This document shows, piece after piece, positions 60,855 through 64,000 of a stretch of DNA of 64,000 nucleotides. Origin of the DNA: Micromonospora trifolii (GTDB lineage: Bacteria > Actinomycetota > Actinomycetes > Mycobacteriales > Micromonosporaceae); assembly GCF_022229005.1 (NCBI RefSeq), contig NZ_JAKKFD010000002.1, positions 248,001 to 312,000 of the forward strand, given 5' to 3'. Positions within the stretch are counted from its first letter, which is position 1. Each line of letters opens with the position of its first letter. The translations under genes were made by a program, and so were the position numbers. The notes beneath the pieces were generated by a model, which made no database searches, was not told where the DNA came from, and saw only the letters and a list, made by a program, of their open reading frames with translations.

Positions 60855-60944
60855 GACTGTTTGTGATCCCGCTGCGACCGGGCCGGCACCTCATCTAACG
60901 TCAGAGTGTTCATATTTGGCGGGATTGGTCGGGAAGGTGCGGCG

Positions 60945-63900
60945 ATGGGGGTGCGCAGCTGGTTCGAGGGTTGGCCGGTCTACCGCCAGCTCACCGGCAC
61001 CGACCCGCTGGGCCGGGGTGCGGCGGCGAAGTCCGACGGGTCCCGCGCGCTCACCGCCCGCACCGATACCGCCGATTCGATGGCCCGGTCCGTCTGCCCG
61101 TACTGCGCTGTGGGTTGTGGTCAGCGGGTGTTCGTGAAGGACGGGCAGGTCAGTCAGATCGAGGGTGATCCGGACAGCCCGATCTCACGCGGTCGGCTCT
61201 GCCCGAAGGGCGCGGCCAGCAAGAGCCTGGTCACCAGCCCGTTGCGGCAGACCACTGTCCGCTACCGCCGGCCGTACGGCACCGAGTGGGAGGACCTCGA
61301 CCTCGACACGGCGCTGAACATGATCGCCGATCGGGTCCTGGCCGCCCGGGACGAGACCTGGGAGGACGTCGACGCCGAGGGCCGGCCGCTCAACCGGACG
61401 CTGGGCATCTCCAGCCTGGGCGGGGCGACGCTGGACAACGAGGAGAACTACCTCATCAAGAAGTTGTTCACGGCGATGGGGGCGCTCCAGATCGAGAACC
61501 AGGCCCGTATTTGACACTCCTCCACCGTCCCCGGTCTGGGGACCAGCTTCGGTCGTGGCGGCGCCACCCAGTACCAGCAGGACCTGTCGAACTCCGACGT
61601 CATCGTCATCCAGGGTTCGAACATGGCCGAGGCACACCCGGTGGGCTTCCAGTGGGTGATGGAGGCCAAGCGGCGGGGCGCGAAGGTCTTCCACGTCGAC
61701 CCGCGGTTCACCCGCACCAGCGCGCTGGCTGACTCGTACCTGGCGATCCGGGCGGGCACCGACATCGCGTTGCTCGGCGGGGTGGTGCGCTACATCCTCG
61801 ACAACGAGCTGGACTTCCGGGAGTACGTCGTCGCCTACACCAACGCCGCGACCATCGTGACCGAGGAGTACGCCGACACCGAGGACATGCACGGCCTCTT
61901 CTCCGGCTTCAACGACGACAACGCCACCTACGACCAGGCCAGTTGGCGGTACGAGGGCCACTCGCAGAACCAGACGACCCGCGACAGCGAGACGCAGCGG
62001 GAGACGGCGGCCGGGCTGGAGAACGAGTCGCACGGCGCGCCCGTCGGCGGCGAGACCGAACGTGACGAGACGTTGCAGCACCCGCGCTGCGTCTACCAGA
62101 TCCTCAAGCGGCACTTCGCCCGCTACACCCCGGAGATGGTGGAACGGGTCTGCGGCATCCCGCAGGAAAAGTTCCTCGAGCTGGCCCAGGCGTGGACGGA
62201 GAACTCCGGCCGGGACCGCACCGGCATGCTCGTCTACTCGGTGGGCTGGACGCAGCACAGCGTCGGCGTGCAGTACATCCGTACCGGCGCGATCATCCAG
62301 CTCCTGCTGGGCAACGTGGGCCGCCCGGGTGGTGGGGTGATGGCCCTGCGCGGGCACGCCAGCATCCAGGGGTCCACCGACATCCCGACGCTGTTCAACC
62401 TGCTTCCGGGCTACCTGCCGATGCCCCACCACGCCAATCACCCGACCCTGGACGCGTGGGTGGACAGCATCGCCCACCCCGGGCAGAAGGGCTTCTGGGG
62501 CAACGCCCGCACCTACGGCGTCAACCTGCTCAAGGCGTACTGGGGTGACGCGGCCACCGCCGACAACGACTACTGCTACGGGTACATGCCGCGGATGACC
62601 GGCGACCACGGCACGTACCAGCAGGTGCTCGACATGATCGACGGCAAGATCAAGGGGTACTTCCTGCTCGGGCAGAACCCGGCGGTCGGTTCGGCGCACG
62701 GCCGGGCGCAGCGGCTCGGCATGGCCAACCTCGACTGGCTGGTGGTCCGGGACCTGTTCATGATCGAGAGCGCCACGTTCTGGCAGAACGCGCCGGAGAT
62801 CGAGACCGGCGAGATCGCGCCCGAGCGGTGCCGCACAGAGGTGTTCTTCCTACCGGCCGCCTCGCACGTGGAGAAGGAGGGCACCTTCACCCAGACGCAG
62901 CGGCTGTTGCAGTGGCGGGAGAAGGCCGTCGAGCCGCCAGGCGACGCCCGCTCCGAGCTCTGGTTCTTCTACCACCTCGGTCGCATCATCCGGGAACGGC
63001 TGGCGGCGTCGACGAAGCCGCGCGACCGGGCGCTGCTCGACCTCGCCTGGGACTACCCGACGCACGGCCCGAACGTCGAGCCGAGCGCCGAGGCGGTGCT
63101 GCGCGAGATCAACGGGTACGACGTGGCCACCGGCCGGCCGCTGGCGTCGTTCACGGAGATGAAGGACGACGGCTCCACAGTCGGCGGTTGCTGGATCTAC
63201 ACCGGGGTGTACGCCGACGGCGTCAACCAGGCGGCGCGCCGCAAACCCGGCTCGGAGCAGTCCCTGGTGGCGCCCGAGTGGGGTTGGGCGTGGCCGGCGA
63301 ACCGGCGCATCCTCTACAACCGTGCGTCCGCCGACCCGGACGGCAACCCGTGGAGTGAGCGCAAACGCTACGTCTGGTGGGACGCGGACAAGAGCGAGTG
63401 GACCGGCTACGACGTGCCGGACTTCGAGAAGACGAAACCGCCGTCGTACCGACCGGAGCGCGACGCCTCGGGTGTGGCGGGCATCGCCGGCGACGACCCG
63501 TTCATCCTTCAGGGAGACGGCAAAGGCTGGCTGTACGCGCCCACCGGTGTGCTCGACGGACCGATGCCCACCCACTACGAGCCGGTCGAGTCGCCGGTGC
63601 GCAACCCGCTCTACCGACAGCAGGCCAACCCGACCCGCAAGGTCTACACCCACCCGATCAACACGCTCAACCCGAGCCCGCCACAGGAACACAGCCAGGT
63701 GTTCCCGTACGTGTTCACTGTCAGCCGGCTCACCGAGCACCACACCGCCGGTGGGATGAGCCGGACGGTGTCACCGCTGGCCGAGCTGCAGCCCGAGATG
63801 TTCGTCGAGGTGTCGCCGGAGTTGGCGGCCCTGCGAGGGTTGAGTCACCTGGGCTGGGCCCACCTGGTCACCAGCCGGGCGGCAGTCGAGGCGAAGGTGC

Positions 63901-64000
63901 TGGTGACCGACCGCGTGACGCCGCTGCGAGTGGATGGCCGGATCATCCACCAGGTCTGGTTGCCGTACCACTTCGGCTACGAGGGCCTGGTCACCGGCGA
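60945..64000 (+). CDS. fdnG: Formate dehydrogenase alpha subunit, selenocysteine-containing, FdnG/FdoG type (partial at window end)
   Basis: At least 1018 codons, open to the window edge. Start ATG (MGVRSWFEGW) with GGGAAGG upstream. [4Fe-4S] cysteines C51, C54, C58, C86 (CPYCAVGC ... RLCPKG) and Lys88. At codon 190 (61512-61514) a UGA stands in ENQARI-U-HSSTVPGLG, exactly where E. coli FdnG has selenocysteine in DNQARV-U-HGPTV; the frame then continues without a stop (GSNMAEAHPVGFQWVMEAKRRG, VDPRFTRTSALAD). A SECIS-like hairpin follows the UGA. No Tat signal is visible at the N-terminus, unlike E. coli FdnG, so the enzyme may be cytoplasmic. It oxidises formate to CO2 at a Mo/W bis-MGD site. 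Confidence 0.93.
61512..61514 (+). other. In-frame UGA read as selenocysteine
   Basis: The codon occupies the catalytic Sec/Cys position of formate dehydrogenase; conserved FDH sequence continues in the same frame on both sides. Confidence 0.92.
61527..61543 (+). promoter_or_regulatory. Bacterial SECIS element
   Basis: Stem GTCCCC/GGGGAC with loop GGTCT, 18 nt from the UGA to the loop. GGUCU in the apical loop matches the SelB-binding loop of the E. coli fdhF SECIS. Confidence 0.85.

Noticed and set aside
61512-61514. UGA as a premature stop making the formate dehydrogenase a pseudogene
   Set aside because: The codon is exactly at the catalytic Sec position, the frame stays open and conserved for over 800 codons, and a SECIS hairpin follows.
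1-64000. tRNA, rRNA, CRISPR arrays, integrases and replication origin
   Set aside because: None could be identified by eye; the single DnaA-like box at position 4-12 is not enough for an origin.

Overview
The window is a high-GC actinobacterial chromosome segment. Heavy use of GTG starts, chains of ATGA/GTGA stop-start overlaps, leaderless-looking promoters and the protein families present point to Micromonosporaceae, most likely Micromonospora; the genus is inferred from style and content, not from a search. No rRNA, tRNA, CRISPR array, intact insertion sequence or phage structural gene was seen.

Layout. (1) 0.2-8.0 kb, plus strand: an XPB/DEAD-type helicase, then a 1995-residue DUF4011 / superfamily 1 helicase / Vsr-like nuclease / DUF3320 protein of the type reported as the Hhe anti-phage gene. 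(2) 11.8-8.0 kb, minus strand: a polymorphic-toxin locus (YbaB-like protein, EspC-like secretion partner, 437-residue type VII effector with a clan CD cysteine-peptidase-like tip) followed by small genes that look like immunity proteins and orphans, one of them DUF4926. Regions 1 and 2 converge and form a defence/competition neighbourhood. (3) 12-20.3 kb: a leaderless TAXI-type binding lipoprotein, a TctE/TctD-like two-component pair, the tripartite tricarboxylate transporter TctCBA and an NhaA-DsbA fusion. (4) 20.9-26.4 kb: a secreted GH2 glycosidase behind a promoter with two LacI-type operators, and an MFS transporter. (5) 26.4-35.3 kb: an oligopeptide-type ABC importer translationally coupled to a gamma-glutamyltransferase, with a divergent FCD-GntR regulator; similar candidate operators sit at both ends. 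(6) 35.3-46.2 kb: housekeeping and accessory genes (NarL-type two-component system, ABA4-like membrane protein, VOC protein, lactonase-like secreted propeller, XRE/methionine aminopeptidase pair, CDP-alcohol transferase with a sulfatase, FkbM methyltransferase). (7) 46.4-56.6 kb: a CutR-like LysR regulator and a complete aerobic carbon monoxide dehydrogenase cluster in the order M-S-L with its maturation genes; CoxL carries the form I signature AYxCSFR. A perfect 19-2-19 bp palindrome lies between coxM and the divergent coxI-like gene. (8) 56.7-60.8 kb: ASCH protein, ABC exporter pair and a PrsW-type protease. (9) 60.9 kb to the end: a formate dehydrogenase alpha subunit of FdnG/FdoG type, running off the window, with an in-frame UGA at the catalytic selenocysteine position and a SECIS-like hairpin with a GGUCU loop directly after it.

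How it works together: CO dehydrogenase and selenocysteine formate dehydrogenase suggest that this soil-type actinomycete supplements growth with electrons from trace one-carbon compounds. The transporter sets (tricarboxylate-type, gamma-glutamyl/peptide-type, glycan hydrolase plus MFS) suggest scavenging of plant or microbial debris. The first 12 kb is devoted to conflict with phages and competitors.
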